This document shows, one piece after another, positions 8,257-17,805 of a DNA stretch of 64,000 nucleotides. The stretch is from JACKEQ01 sp041389565. GTDB taxonomy: Bacteria; Myxococcota_A; UBA796; GCA-2862545. The stretch lies in the NCBI GenBank assembly GCA_041389565.1, contig JAWKRP010000021.1, forward strand, positions 62,001 to 126,000. Direction: 5' to 3'. Both the position numbers and the translations under genes were made by a program. The stretch's first letter is position 1. The number at the start of each line of letters is the position of its first letter. The notes beneath the pieces were generated by a model, which had not been told where the DNA came from, made no database searches, and saw only the letters and a list, made by a program, of their open reading frames with translations.

Positions 8257-8579
8257 TCGAGCTCACCCCCCGCGCCGCCGAGCGCATCCGCGAGGTCGTG
8301 GCCGAAGGCCGTGGGAAGGGGCTCCGGTTCGGGCTCACCGACGGTGGCTGCAGCGGCTACACCTACCTGCTCGACTTCGAGGTCGCGCCCGACGAAGACG
8401 ATCTCGTGTTCGAGCACGAAGGGGCCAAGGTGTTCGTGCACCCGATGCACCTGCCGTTCCTGCAGGGCTCCGTGATCCGCTTCCTCGACGGCGACTTCCA
8501 GACCGGCTTCCAGATCGACAACCCGAACGCCCAGCGCGTGTGCGGGTGTGGCGAGAGCTTCGACGTCGCGAACGGATGA
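8253..8579 (+). CDS. A-type iron-sulfur carrier (IscA/ErpA family)
   Basis: A 108-residue A-type carrier that delivers Fe-S clusters to target proteins. The three conserved cysteines are present: C33 in GGCSGYTY and C97/C99 in the terminal CGCGESF. The GTG start is 4 nt downstream of GGAGG and overlaps the DUF2752 stop in GTGA. The ORF overlaps the following ferredoxin in ATGA. I cannot tell IscA from ErpA or SufA by sequence; no isc or suf scaffold, desulfurase or chaperone gene is in the window, so this is a stand-alone carrier here. Confidence 0.9.
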   Translation: MIELTPRAAERIREVVAEGRGKGLRFGLTDGGCSGYTYLLDFEVAPDEDDLVFEHEGAKVFVHPMHLPFLQGSVIRFLDGDFQTGFQIDNPNAQRVCGCGESFDVANG

Positions 8580-8854
8580 GGCACACGGTCGAGGTCGAGG
8601 GGTGGCCGGCGTTCGAGATGGGCGCCGATCAGAACGTGCTCGAGGGCTGCGAGGACGCCGGCGTGCCGATGGACTCCGCATGCGGGGGCTTCGCGGCGTG
8701 CAACGCGTGCCGTGTGCAGGTGCTCCAGGGGGCGGAGCACTGCGGGTCGGTGCTCGAGGAGGAGATCCCGTTCCTCGATGGACCGGATCAACGACTGGGC
8801 TGCCAACTGCGGGTTTCGGGGCCGGTTGTGCTCCGGCTGTCACCCGGGATGTGA
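8576..8854 (+). CDS. 2Fe-2S ferredoxin
   Basis: A 92-residue plant-type [2Fe-2S] ferredoxin, an electron carrier. The four ligands are C36, C42, C45 (CGGFAACNAC, a C-x5-C-x2-C arrangement) and C76 in the RLGCQL segment. The spacing fits the ISC-type/adrenodoxin-like ferredoxins more than photosynthetic ones. It overlaps the A-type carrier by 4 nt, which suggests a small Fe-S module (DUF2752, carrier, ferredoxin). The redox partner is not in the window. Confidence 0.88.
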   Translation: MRHTVEVEGWPAFEMGADQNVLEGCEDAGVPMDSACGGFAACNACRVQVLQGAEHCGSVLEEEIPFLDGPDQRLGCQLRVSGPVVLRLSPGM

Positions 8855-8863
8855 CAGATGGCT

Positions 8864-8892
8864 TTGACGCTGATTCGGGCGCTCGTTAATCG
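8864..8892 (+). promoter_or_regulatory. Putative tRNA-Phe promoter
   Basis: A -35 TTGACG at 8864-8869 is followed after 16-17 nt by TTAATC/TAATCG near 8886-8892. This would start transcription at about 8898, eight bases ahead of the mature tRNA. The -35 is strong, the -10 is weak. Confidence 0.5.
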
Positions 8893-8905
8893 AGCACCGC
8901 GATGG

Positions 8906-8981
8906 GGCCGAGTAGCTCAGTTGGTAGAGCAGGGGATTGAAAATCCCCGTGTCGGCGGTTCGATTCCGTCCTCGGCCACCA
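8906..8981 (+). tRNA. tRNA-Phe (anticodon GAA)
   Basis: A complete 76-nt cloverleaf. The acceptor stem pairs GGCCGAG (8906-8912) with CTCGGCC (8971-8977), followed by A and an encoded CCA end. The D-arm is GCTCAGTTGGTAGAGC. The anticodon stem is GGGGA/TCCCC around the loop TTGAAAA, giving anticodon GAA for phenylalanine. The T-arm has GGTTCGATTCC. No integrase or attachment duplication is seen near it. Confidence 0.98.
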
Positions 8982-8992
8982 TCTTCCTCGCC

Positions 8993-9265
8993 TTGATCCT
9001 GTTCGGCTGCGGAGACCGCTGTGAGGTCCTCTGCCGCGAGGTCGGCGGGAAGCTCGATGCCTGTCTCGGCGACTCCCTGTCGTGGCCCGACGTGGGCGCG
9101 CGGAGCCGGGCCGACTTCGTCGACCAGTGCCGCCTCGACTGGGGCCGCACGAACGGCGACCTCACGAGCTCCGATCTCGCGGAGGCGCTCGACATCTGCC
9201 GGACCGGGAGCGACGAGCTCGCCGCGCTGACGTGCGACGAGATGCGCGTGCTGTACGCGCCGTAG
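8993..9265 (+). CDS. Small Cys-rich exported protein, start uncertain
   Basis: An open frame of about 90 residues immediately after tRNA-Phe, not recognised as a family. It begins with a short hydrophobic run ending in LILFGCGDRC, which looks like a lipobox, and then has six further cysteines (CEVLC, DACLG, DQCRL, DICRT, LTCDE) spread through a charged domain. Even cysteine number and export signal suggest disulfides in the periplasm. The frame stays open through the tRNA, but no ATG or GTG occurs between the tRNA 3' end and the hydrophobic segment. TTG at 8993 is the first possible initiator and leaves a very short signal; ATC at 8981 is another option. It may be a gene cut off from its start. 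Confidence 0.45.
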   Translation: MILFGCGDRCEVLCREVGGKLDACLGDSLSWPDVGARSRADFVDQCRLDWGRTNGDLTSSDLAEALDICRTGSDELAALTCDEMRVLYAP

Positions 9266-9289
9266 AGCGCGGACGGCGTCGGTCCGTGG

Positions 9290-10668
<1,379 letters not shown>

Positions 10669-10672
<4 letters not shown>

Positions 10673-13062
10673 TTCAGGCCCCCGACGTCGGGCTCGATGA
10701 GCCAGAGGTGCTCGTTCCGGTCGAGCAGCACGGTGGTCCAGGGCTCCAGGGGCGCGAGGAGGCCCGTGGGCAGGCGATCCTCGCGCACCCGCAGTGCGGG
10801 GATCGGCGAGCCCACGAGGTCGAGCAGATCGGCGGACGGGGGGTACACGTAGATGGGTGTATGGGCCCCGAGACCCGCCCGCTCCCGGGCATCGTCGATG
10901 GCCGCCACGAACCCGCCGAGCTCGTCGACCAGGCCGTTCCCGGCGGCGGCGGTGCCACTCCACACGCGACCGCGCGCGACTTCCTGGACGGCAGCCGGTT
11001 CCATGGATCGCCCCTTCTCGACGTGGCCCTTGAACCGCGCGTACATCCCGTCCACCAGGGCCTGAGCGCGAGCGAGCTCCTCTTCGTCCCAGGCGCGGAA
11101 CGAGGTGTCCATGCCCGCGTTCCGGCCGCGGTCGAGCGACGTGATGTTCACGCCGAGCCAGGCCATCATGGCGTCGGCGGACAGCTTCGTGGACAGGACC
11201 CCGATGCTCCCGGTGATGGTGGCGGGGTGCGCGAAGATGCGGTCGGCGTACGTGGCCACGTAGTACCCGCCGCTCGCCGCGAGCCCGCCCATCGAGACGA
11301 CGACGGGCTTGTCGGACTTCTTGAACCGCTGGACCGCCCGCGTGATCTCCTCGGACGCGAACGCGCTGCCTCCGGGGCTGTCGACGCGCAGGACGAGGGC
11401 TCGCACGCGGGAATCCCGGCGGGCACGGTCGATCTGACGCACCACGGTGCCGGATCCGGCGGACTTCCCGGACAGCAGCCCCCCCGCGCTCGAGCGCCCC
11501 GATGTGATGGCGCCGTCCACGTAGACGACCGCGAGCCCGCGACCGGTCGCCCACGGGTCGTGGTCGGCGTCGAGCCCGTCGATCGGACGGAAGCGGGGGT
11601 GCGCGAGGTCGAGGTGCTCTCCGACCTTCCCGTCGAGCTCGTCCGGGTAGGAGAGACCGTCGATCAGCCCCTTCTCCACGGCTTCCTCGGAGAGCCACGG
11701 GCCTCCGTCGACGGCCGCGATCACGGCGTCGCGGTCGAGCTCGCGCCCCTCGGCGATCCGGTCCACGAGCTCGGCGTAGATGTCGTCCAGCACGGCGTCG
11801 AGCTGTTCCTTCTGCTCGGGACTGGGAGCGGAGTGGGTGTACATCTCGCCGGCGGTCTTGAACTCCGCCTGGCGCACGACCTGCGCTTCGATGCCGAGCT
11901 CGTCGAGGAGGTCGCGGAAGTGCCGCAGCTCGAGCGACACCCCCCGCAGATCGAGCACCGCGGCGGGGTGCATGAGCACGTGGCTGGCGGCCGAGGCCGC
12001 GTAGTAGGCGCCCGTGTCGATGTTGCCCGTGAGCAGCACGGTGACGGGCACCCCGGAGCGCTCGAGCGCCACGATCCGCTCGCGCACCTCGGCGTTCCGG
12101 GCGTAGCCGAGCCCGCTCGACACCACGAGCAGGGTGCCGGCGTACCGCTTCCGGCCCTCGAGGTCTTGCAGGGCGAGCAGGGTGTCGAGCCAGGTGGCCT
12201 GGCCGCCGAGGGGCCCGGACGGGGCCTCGTAGGGGAGCGGAGCGGTGAGGTCGGCGGCGGCCACGGTGGAGCGGCCGTGCACCACGGACTCCCCGACCTC
12301 TCCCGTGCCGATCCATCCGGTGAAGGCGGCGTCGCTGGCGTCTCCGCGCGCCGCGAGCCCGATGCCCGTGCCCCCGAAGTACACCTCGAGCGCGCCGCCG
12401 GCGGTCACCGCGTCGAAGTCGGGGCTGACCTCCGCGAAGCCCCGGATCCACGCGCCCTCCTTGACCCGGACGCGGGTGGCGGCGCGCAGGCGCTCGTCGT
12501 CGACGCCACGGGCGCCGTAGGTGGCGATGTACTCGGCCCCCAGCACGAAGGACCGGTGGGGACGGAGCGCGAGCCCGAGTCGGGATGCGGGGACGACCAG
12601 GGCCTGCGGGTCGGGCCCTCCGATGTTCTGCGCGACCGCCGACAGCGCGAGCCAGGGGGCGGGGCGCCAGCTGGCGGCGACATCCACGGCGAAGAAGTCG
12701 GGACCGCGCGAGATCAGGTGCCACCGCCCGGTCGCGCCGATCGCGAAGCGCTGGGGCAGGGGAACGCTCACGGAGCCGTCGACCGAGAAGTCGGCGATGC
12801 CGTCGTCCCGCACGGTGACGCCGAGGGACTGGCCGAAGATGCCCGCGGCGAGGGCGGCGCCACTGCGTCCGTCGAGGGTGCGGTCGGCGAACACACCGAA
12901 CCGGAGATCGGGGTCGTAGGCCTGGTTCGCGGGGTTCACCCACAGCGCCCCGGGGCCGTCCTCGGCCGCGATGGTCGCGGCGGGGACCTCGGGGTGACCG
13001 GCCGCGGCGTTGGTGGTGTCCTGTGCGAGTGCGAGGGGCGCCACCAGCGTCCACGCGAACAT
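10669..13062 (-). CDS. sppA: SppA-type signal peptide peptidase with N-terminal barrel-like domain
   Basis: A 797-residue protein. After a short signal peptide ending in ALAQ, residues 20-280 look like an outer-membrane barrel of the PorV/FadL-like kind: an early ALWVNPANQAYD segment and alternating strands such as RLGLALRPHRSFVLGAEY. Residues 285-790 are a two-repeat SppA (family S49). The catalytic Lys is K402 in AEFKTAGE and the nucleophile is S597 in GGLAASGGYYVA; the 195-residue spacing is close to that of long E. coli-type SppA. Typical SppA is a 600-residue inner-membrane protein, so the barrel-like N-terminus suggests an outer-membrane or surface protease. The ATG follows GGAGG. The 3' end overlaps the NtrC-type gene. 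Confidence 0.85.
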
Positions 13063-13170
13063 CGTGCCTCCATGGCGGCTGGGGTCCTGCCGCTCGGGCG
13101 AGGATGTTACGATCCCGCTGCCCCCCGACGATTCCCATCCCGCCGACCCCTCCTCCCCGCTGGTGTGCAC
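13063..13170. promoter_or_regulatory. Divergent intergenic region sppA/dacB
   Basis: A 108-bp gap between two genes that diverge, so it should hold both promoters. A TACGAT at 13108-13113 is a possible -10 for dacB, but no good -35 lies at the right distance. The sppA ribosome binding site GGAGG (minus strand, just upstream of 13062) falls in it. Confidence 0.35.
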
Positions 13171-14652
13171 ATGCGCGTCCTTCTCGGTCTCTTTCTCGCG
13201 TTCTCCCCGCTGGCCCTCGCGGAGACGCCCGCGCACGATCCCGGCGCCCTCGACGAGATCCTGTCGCCGCTGAAGAGCGATCGGCTGTTTCGCGACGCCG
13301 ACGTGGCGGTGCAGGTGGTGGATCTGCGAACCGGCGAGGAGGTCTGGGCGGAGGGCGCCGACACGGGGCTGAACCCGGCGAGCACGATGAAGGTGCTCAC
13401 GGCTGCGGTCGCGCTGAAGACGCTCGGTCCGGAGTACTCGTTCACGACGACGTTCGCGGCCGACGACCTGCCCGACGGCGCGGGCATCCTGAAGGGTCCG
13501 CTGTACGTCCGTGGTGGCGCCGACCCGACGATGGTGCTCGAGAAGCTGTGGAAGGTGGCTCGGGATCTGGAGCTCGAGGGCGTGACGAAGGTGGAGGGCG
13601 ATCTCGTGCTCGACGAGTCGATGTTCGGCCCCGATCACTCGCTGGTGGGGTGGAACAAGGCGGCCGACGTGGAGCGCGGCCCGTCCTACTTCCCGGCCTT
13701 GTCGGCGCTGTCCCTGAACTTCAACACGGTGGCGATCGTGATCCGCCCGGGGGCCGAGAGCGGGAAGCCGGCGGTCGTGAAGCTGGAGACGCCGTCCGAC
13801 GGGTACATCACGCTCGAGTCCACGATGACCACGGGGCGCGCCGGAGCCCGCCCGAGCATCGACATCGAGCGCGAGGTCACGAAGAACGGGATGACGTTCG
13901 CGGTGGAGGGGTCGGTGCCCGCCGACGATCGGGTGCGCCGCTACTACCGCACGGTGGCCGACCCGACGGCCTACTTCGGCGCTGCGCTCCGCGCGGTGCT
14001 GGCAGAGCGCGGCATCGAGGTGACCGGGAAGACGCGCGTCGGTGTCGTACCCGAGGGGGCTGAAACCCTGGTGTCGCTGTCTTCGCCTCCGCTCGCGAGC
14101 ATCCTGATGGACATGAACAAGTACTCGAGCAACTTCATGGCCGAGCAGGTGATGCGCACGGTCGGCGCCGAGGCGAAGGGAGCCGGAACCACGGCTGCCG
14201 GTGTCGCGGCGCTTCGTGAATACCTCGACGGGCTCGGGCTCGATCCGAAGACGTACACGCTCGTGAACGGGTCGGGGCTCACGCGCGACGCCGCGATCCC
14301 GCCGTCCGTGATCACGGCGGTGCTGGTCGACATGGCGCGCGACAAGAAGGTGGGCTCGGAGTTCACGTCATCGCTCGCGATCGCGGGGCGCGACGGTACG
14401 CTGCGCCGGCGTCTCACCGACGAGCCGGGGCGCCTGCGGGGCAAGACCGGCACCCTCGACGGCGTGCACTGCCTGGCGGGCTACGTGGAGTCCGCCGACG
14501 GGGGCATGTACGCCTTCGCCTTCCTCGCGAACGGGTTTCGCGGGGGATCCTCGAACGTCAAGCGCGTGCACGACGAGTTCGCGCACCTGATGTTCGAGGT
14601 GACTTCCGACGCGTCCGCCGACGACTCGGCGCCCACGAAGGCGAGCCCGTGA
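13171..14652 (+). CDS. dacB: D-alanyl-D-alanine carboxypeptidase/endopeptidase (PBP4 class)
   Basis: A 493-residue class C low-molecular-weight penicillin-binding protein (peptidase S13) that trims or cleaves peptidoglycan cross-links in the periplasm. A signal peptide (about residues 1-18, ending LALA) is followed by the three active-site motifs: S71-T-M-K, S319-S-N and K425-T-G. The large insertion between the first two motifs (residues 120-290) is typical of DacB/PBP4. The ATG at 13171 places the signal peptide at the N-terminus. It diverges from the sppA-like gene. The C-terminal Asp/Ser/Ala tail is low-complexity. Confidence 0.92.
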   Translation: MRVLLGLFLAFSPLALAETPAHDPGALDEILSPLKSDRLFRDADVAVQVVDLRTGEEVWAEGADTGLNPASTMKVLTAAVALKTLGPEYSFTTTFAADDLPDGAGILKGPLYVRGGADPTMVLEKLWKVARDLELEGVTKVEGDLVLDESMFGPDHSLVGWNKAADVERGPSYFPALSALSLNFNTVAIVIRPGAESGKPAVVKLETPSDGYITLESTMTTGRAGARPSIDIEREVTKNGMTFAVEGSVPADDRVRRYYRTVADPTAYFGAALRAVLAERGIEVTGKTRVGVVPEGAETLVSLSSPPLASILMDMNKYSSNFMAEQVMRTVGAEAKGAGTTAAGVAALREYLDGLGLDPKTYTLVNGSGLTRDAAIPPSVITAVLVDMARDKKVGSEFTSSLAIAGRDGTLRRRLTDEPGRLRGKTGTLDGVHCLAGYVESADGGMYAFAFLANGFRGGSSNVKRVHDEFAHLMFEVTSDASADDSAPTKASP

Positions 14653-14770
14653 CGGGTCGCCCGGGCCCGGCGAACGGGCAGCGTCAGTTCCTGCGGTATG
14701 CACGTGCGACGCACTCGGATATGCTGCCGTCCATTCTTGGCCTGGCACGGACGTGCGGGGAGTGGTTTCG

Positions 14771-15505
14771 ATGAGAATCAGTAGTTCGACCTGCGGGCCC
14801 CGGAGCATCTTCCAGGTGTTCGTTCGTCGGGCCCTCGGCCGGGTGGAACGGGTCGTGGCGGCGTTCGCCGTCTTCGCTTTCCTCTCGATCGGGTCGGCCT
14901 CCGCGCAGGATGCACCTTCCGGGGCCAGCCCCGCGGCGGGCATCTCGAGCGCCGCCGACGACAGCGTCGATGCGGGCGCCGAGCAGAAGATGCTGAACCG
15001 CGAGCTGCGCACCGTCGAAGAAGACGTGAACAACCTCAAGGAACGCGTGTTCCGGTCCAAGGCGACGCTCCAGCTGCTCAAGGAGCTGGTGGTCGAGGGG
15101 GCCAGCGGGGGCTCGCGGATCACGATCCGCCACGTCAACGAGATGGGGAACAACTACTCGCTCGAGTCGATCCAGTACTTCCTCGACGGGAAGAACGTCT
15201 TCACCAAGGTCGATCCCGGTGGTCAGCTCTCGGCCGTGAAGGAGATGAAGATCCACGAGCAGGGCCTGCCGCCGGGCACGCACAACCTGCAGGTGAAGAT
15301 GGTCCTCCGGGGCAACGGCCAGGGCGTCTTCTCGTACCTCCGCACCTACCAGTTCAACGTGCAGTCCAGCTACACGTTCAAGGTCGAGGGCGGTCAGGCG
15401 GCCACCATCAAGGTCACGGCGGATTCCCGCGGTGGTCTGCGCAACTTCGTCGACCGTCCTTCGCTCCGGTACGAAGAACGTTCCGACGTGATCCGGGAGG
15501 AGTGA
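14771..15505 (+). CDS. Periplasmic coiled-coil protein of Glt/Agl-like cluster
   Basis: A protein of about 244 residues and the first gene of the envelope-machine locus. An extended basic N-terminus leads to a hydrophobic segment ending in SIGSASAQ (signal peptide). A coiled coil follows at about residues 65-105 (MLNRELRTVEEDVNNLKERV). The rest is a predicted all-beta domain with GTHNLQVKMVLRGNGQGVF, resembling an Ig-like or carbohydrate-binding sandwich. From memory, similar myxobacterial proteins are often labelled dihydrolipoamide acetyltransferase; I see no lipoyl or catalytic motif that supports that label. GTG at 14753 is an alternative start. It ends 3 nt before the next gene. Confidence 0.7.
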   Translation: MRISSSTCGPRSIFQVFVRRALGRVERVVAAFAVFAFLSIGSASAQDAPSGASPAAGISSAADDSVDAGAEQKMLNRELRTVEEDVNNLKERVFRSKATLQLLKELVVEGASGGSRITIRHVNEMGNNYSLESIQYFLDGKNVFTKVDPGGQLSAVKEMKIHEQGLPPGTHNLQVKMVLRGNGQGVFSYLRTYQFNVQSSYTFKVEGGQAATIKVTADSRGGLRNFVDRPSLRYEERSDVIREE

Positions 15506-15508
15506 CCG

Positions 15509-17803
15509 GTGAGGCTCCTCAAGACCCTGCCGCTGGGAGTGCTGCTCGCGCTCCCCGCGCTGGCTTCCACCGAAGGCGATCTCGAGCGCATCGGCCAGTC
15601 CACGGCCGAGCTGGTGGCGTCCGCGGAGGAGCTCGATCACCAGATCGCGCCCGGCCGCACGCATCTGTCGCACAACGCGGCGATCGAGGCCTTCGAAGAC
15701 AACCTGTACCTCCTGCTGATCGGCAAGAACCGGCAGGCGGCAGAGGGCTTCTTCGGGCTCGTCACCACGGGCGCGCTGCAGGATCCCAGCCTGCACCGCG
15801 ACGCCGAGTGGCACCTGGCCGAGGCCCTGTACGGGATGGGCAACATCGTCACGGCCGAAGCGCGCTTCAAGCTGATCTCGGAAGACCCGAAGCACGCGTT
15901 CCGTGAAGACGCTGTGCGCCGTCTGCTCGAGCTGTACGCGGAGACGGGCGACGCGAAGAACTTCTACGAGCTGTACGAGTCGGAGATCGTCCAGGGCCGC
16001 GTGAAGCCCACGCCGCTCATCACGTACACGGTGGCGCGCTCGTTCTACAAGCAGGGCGACTTCGCCAAGGCACGCACGTACTTCGAAGACATCGCGGTGG
16101 GCACGTCGCACCACAACCGCGCCCGGTACTTCATGGGTGTGATGGCCGTGCGGGAGTCGCGGCTCGCCGACGCCGAGCGGTTCTTCCAGGAAGCCGCCGA
16201 TGCGAGCATCGGGAGCCCCGAGCAGCGCGACGCGCACGACCTCGCGGTGCTGGCTCTGGCCCGTCTGGCCTACGAGCGCGACGACTACCAGACGGCCACC
16301 GACAAGTACCAGTCCATCGGAGGCGACAGCAAGTACCTCGACGACGTGCTGTACGAGACCGTGTGGACGTTCATCAAGCAGGAGCACTACGCCGAAGCCC
16401 TCCAGGGGGTCGAGCTGTTCCTGCTGGCGTTCCCCGAGCACCAGTACTCGGGCGAGCTGCGGGTCGTGCAGGGCCACCTCCACATGGGGTGCGGCCAGAC
16501 GCCCGAGAAGTGCCTCGGGCTCGGCTACGCCGACGCTGCGGAGGGCGACAGCTACGACAAGGCCCTGTCGTCGTACGAGTCGATCGTGCTCGACTACCAG
16601 CCGATCCGGGAGCGCTTCGGGGCTCTCGTGCGCTCGCAGGACGAGCCGAAGCTGTACTTCGAGCAGGTGTTGGCCCTCGACAACGACAGCTCGGCCGACG
16701 GGATCCCCGAGTTCGCGCTGGCGATGATGAAAGACGACGTCGAGCTGGCCGACGCCCTCGAGGTGTACGCGAACCTGCAGCGCGAGCGCGCCGACCTCGA
16801 GGCCTGCGAGGCCATGGTCAACGAGCTCGAGGTGCTGCTGGCGAGCGACACGGGGCTCGGGGGCTTCGAGTCCGCGCGCTACACGGCGGTGGTGAACCGT
16901 ACCCGTGCGGTGCAGGAGCAGGTCGGTCTGCTGGGTCTCGAGTCGTCCTGGCTCAGCAGCCAGGGGGCGAACACCTCCCGGTACGCGAGCGACCTCGCGG
17001 CGCTCGGCGAGCTGTCGTCGTCCGCCGGGAGCGAGATCGAGAAGGCGTCGGCGGCGAAGGAGCGCTTCGACCGCGACGTGGCCGAGCTCCGCGCGCGCAT
17101 CGCGGCCGTCGAGGCCGAGGTGAAGGCCGCGGAGTCGCAGCTCGAGAGCCTGCAGGCCCAGCTGTCCGACTCCAAGAAGCTGCCCGAGGCCGAGCGTGCC
17201 CGCTACGTCGCGGAGTCCGCCGAGGTCGACGCCCAGCTGGGCAAGGATCGCGTGCGCCTCGGGGAGCTCCGCGTCGAGCTGTCCTCGATGGAAGCGCCGA
17301 AAGACGGCGGGGCATCGAGCCCCACCGACGAGCTGGCGAAGGCGATCAAGGCGCTCCGCAAGAACTACGAGGCCCTCCGCCCGGATCCCAACAGCCCCGT
17401 GGCGCGCCGGATCGACGAGCTGCACGGCCAGCTCGAGGGTGCACAGGCCACGTACGTCGCCGTGCAGGGCCGTCTCGGCGATCTCGCTGCGACGGAGCTG
17501 GGTCGGGTGCGCGAGCGCTTCGCGGCCGAAGCCCAGGAGGTCGCGGCCGAGCGGTCCGACCTCGAGACCACCTCGGTGGAGGCCGATCGGGTCGCGGTCG
17601 CGCTCACACGCGAAGGATTCGAGCGCATGGAGTCCTTCTTCGCCGACTCGGTGCTGAAGGCCGACATGGGCATCGTGGACGTGTACTGGGCGCGGAAGCT
17701 CGAGCTCGCTGACGAGCGCGAGCGTGTCCAGAACGAGAAGAACGCGCTCGTCGCGGAGCTCGGCCGTCGGTTCGAGCTCATCCGCCAGAAGATGGAGCAG
17801 TAG
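15509..17803 (+). CDS. TPR and coiled-coil periplasmic protein
   Basis: A 764-residue exported protein. A signal peptide (MRLLKTLPLGVLLALPALAS) precedes a solenoid of TPR-like helical pairs over about residues 50-400 (for example AVRRLLELYAETGDAKNFYELYE and LAVLALARLAYERDDYQTATDKY). The second half, about 440-760, is largely coiled coil: AAVEAEVKAAESQLESLQAQL and similar. Architecture suggests a periplasmic scaffold. The GTG start is 9 nt after GGAGG. It lies 3 nt after the preceding gene and 2 nt ahead of the next large TPR gene, so all three are one transcript. It does not match a named family I can place with certainty. Confidence 0.75.
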   Translation: MRLLKTLPLGVLLALPALASTEGDLERIGQSTAELVASAEELDHQIAPGRTHLSHNAAIEAFEDNLYLLLIGKNRQAAEGFFGLVTTGALQDPSLHRDAEWHLAEALYGMGNIVTAEARFKLISEDPKHAFREDAVRRLLELYAETGDAKNFYELYESEIVQGRVKPTPLITYTVARSFYKQGDFAKARTYFEDIAVGTSHHNRARYFMGVMAVRESRLADAERFFQEAADASIGSPEQRDAHDLAVLALARLAYERDDYQTATDKYQSIGGDSKYLDDVLYETVWTFIKQEHYAEALQGVELFLLAFPEHQYSGELRVVQGHLHMGCGQTPEKCLGLGYADAAEGDSYDKALSSYESIVLDYQPIRERFGALVRSQDEPKLYFEQVLALDNDSSADGIPEFALAMMKDDVELADALEVYANLQRERADLEACEAMVNELEVLLASDTGLGGFESARYTAVVNRTRAVQEQVGLLGLESSWLSSQGANTSRYASDLAALGELSSSAGSEIEKASAAKERFDRDVAELRARIAAVEAEVKAAESQLESLQAQLSDSKKLPEAERARYVAESAEVDAQLGKDRVRLGELRVELSSMEAPKDGGASSPTDELAKAIKALRKNYEALRPDPNSPVARRIDELHGQLEGAQATYVAVQGRLGDLAATELGRVRERFAAEAQEVAAERSDLETTSVEADRVAVALTREGFERMESFFADSVLKADMGIVDVYWARKLELADERERVQNEKNALVAELGRRFELIRQKMEQ

Positions 17804-17805
17804 GA

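Noticed and set aside
8906..8981. tRNA-Phe as an integration site of a mobile element
   Set aside because: No integrase, direct repeat of the tRNA 3' end or cargo genes is seen nearby.
14743..14756. Sigma-54-like promoter (TGGCAC...TGC) upstream of the coiled-coil gene
   Set aside because: The distance between the GG and GC elements is 9 nt instead of the required 10, so RpoN binding is unlikely.
14771..15505. Label dihydrolipoamide acetyltransferase for the coiled-coil protein
   Set aside because: No lipoyl domain, DKA lipoylation motif or catalytic HxxxDG is present.
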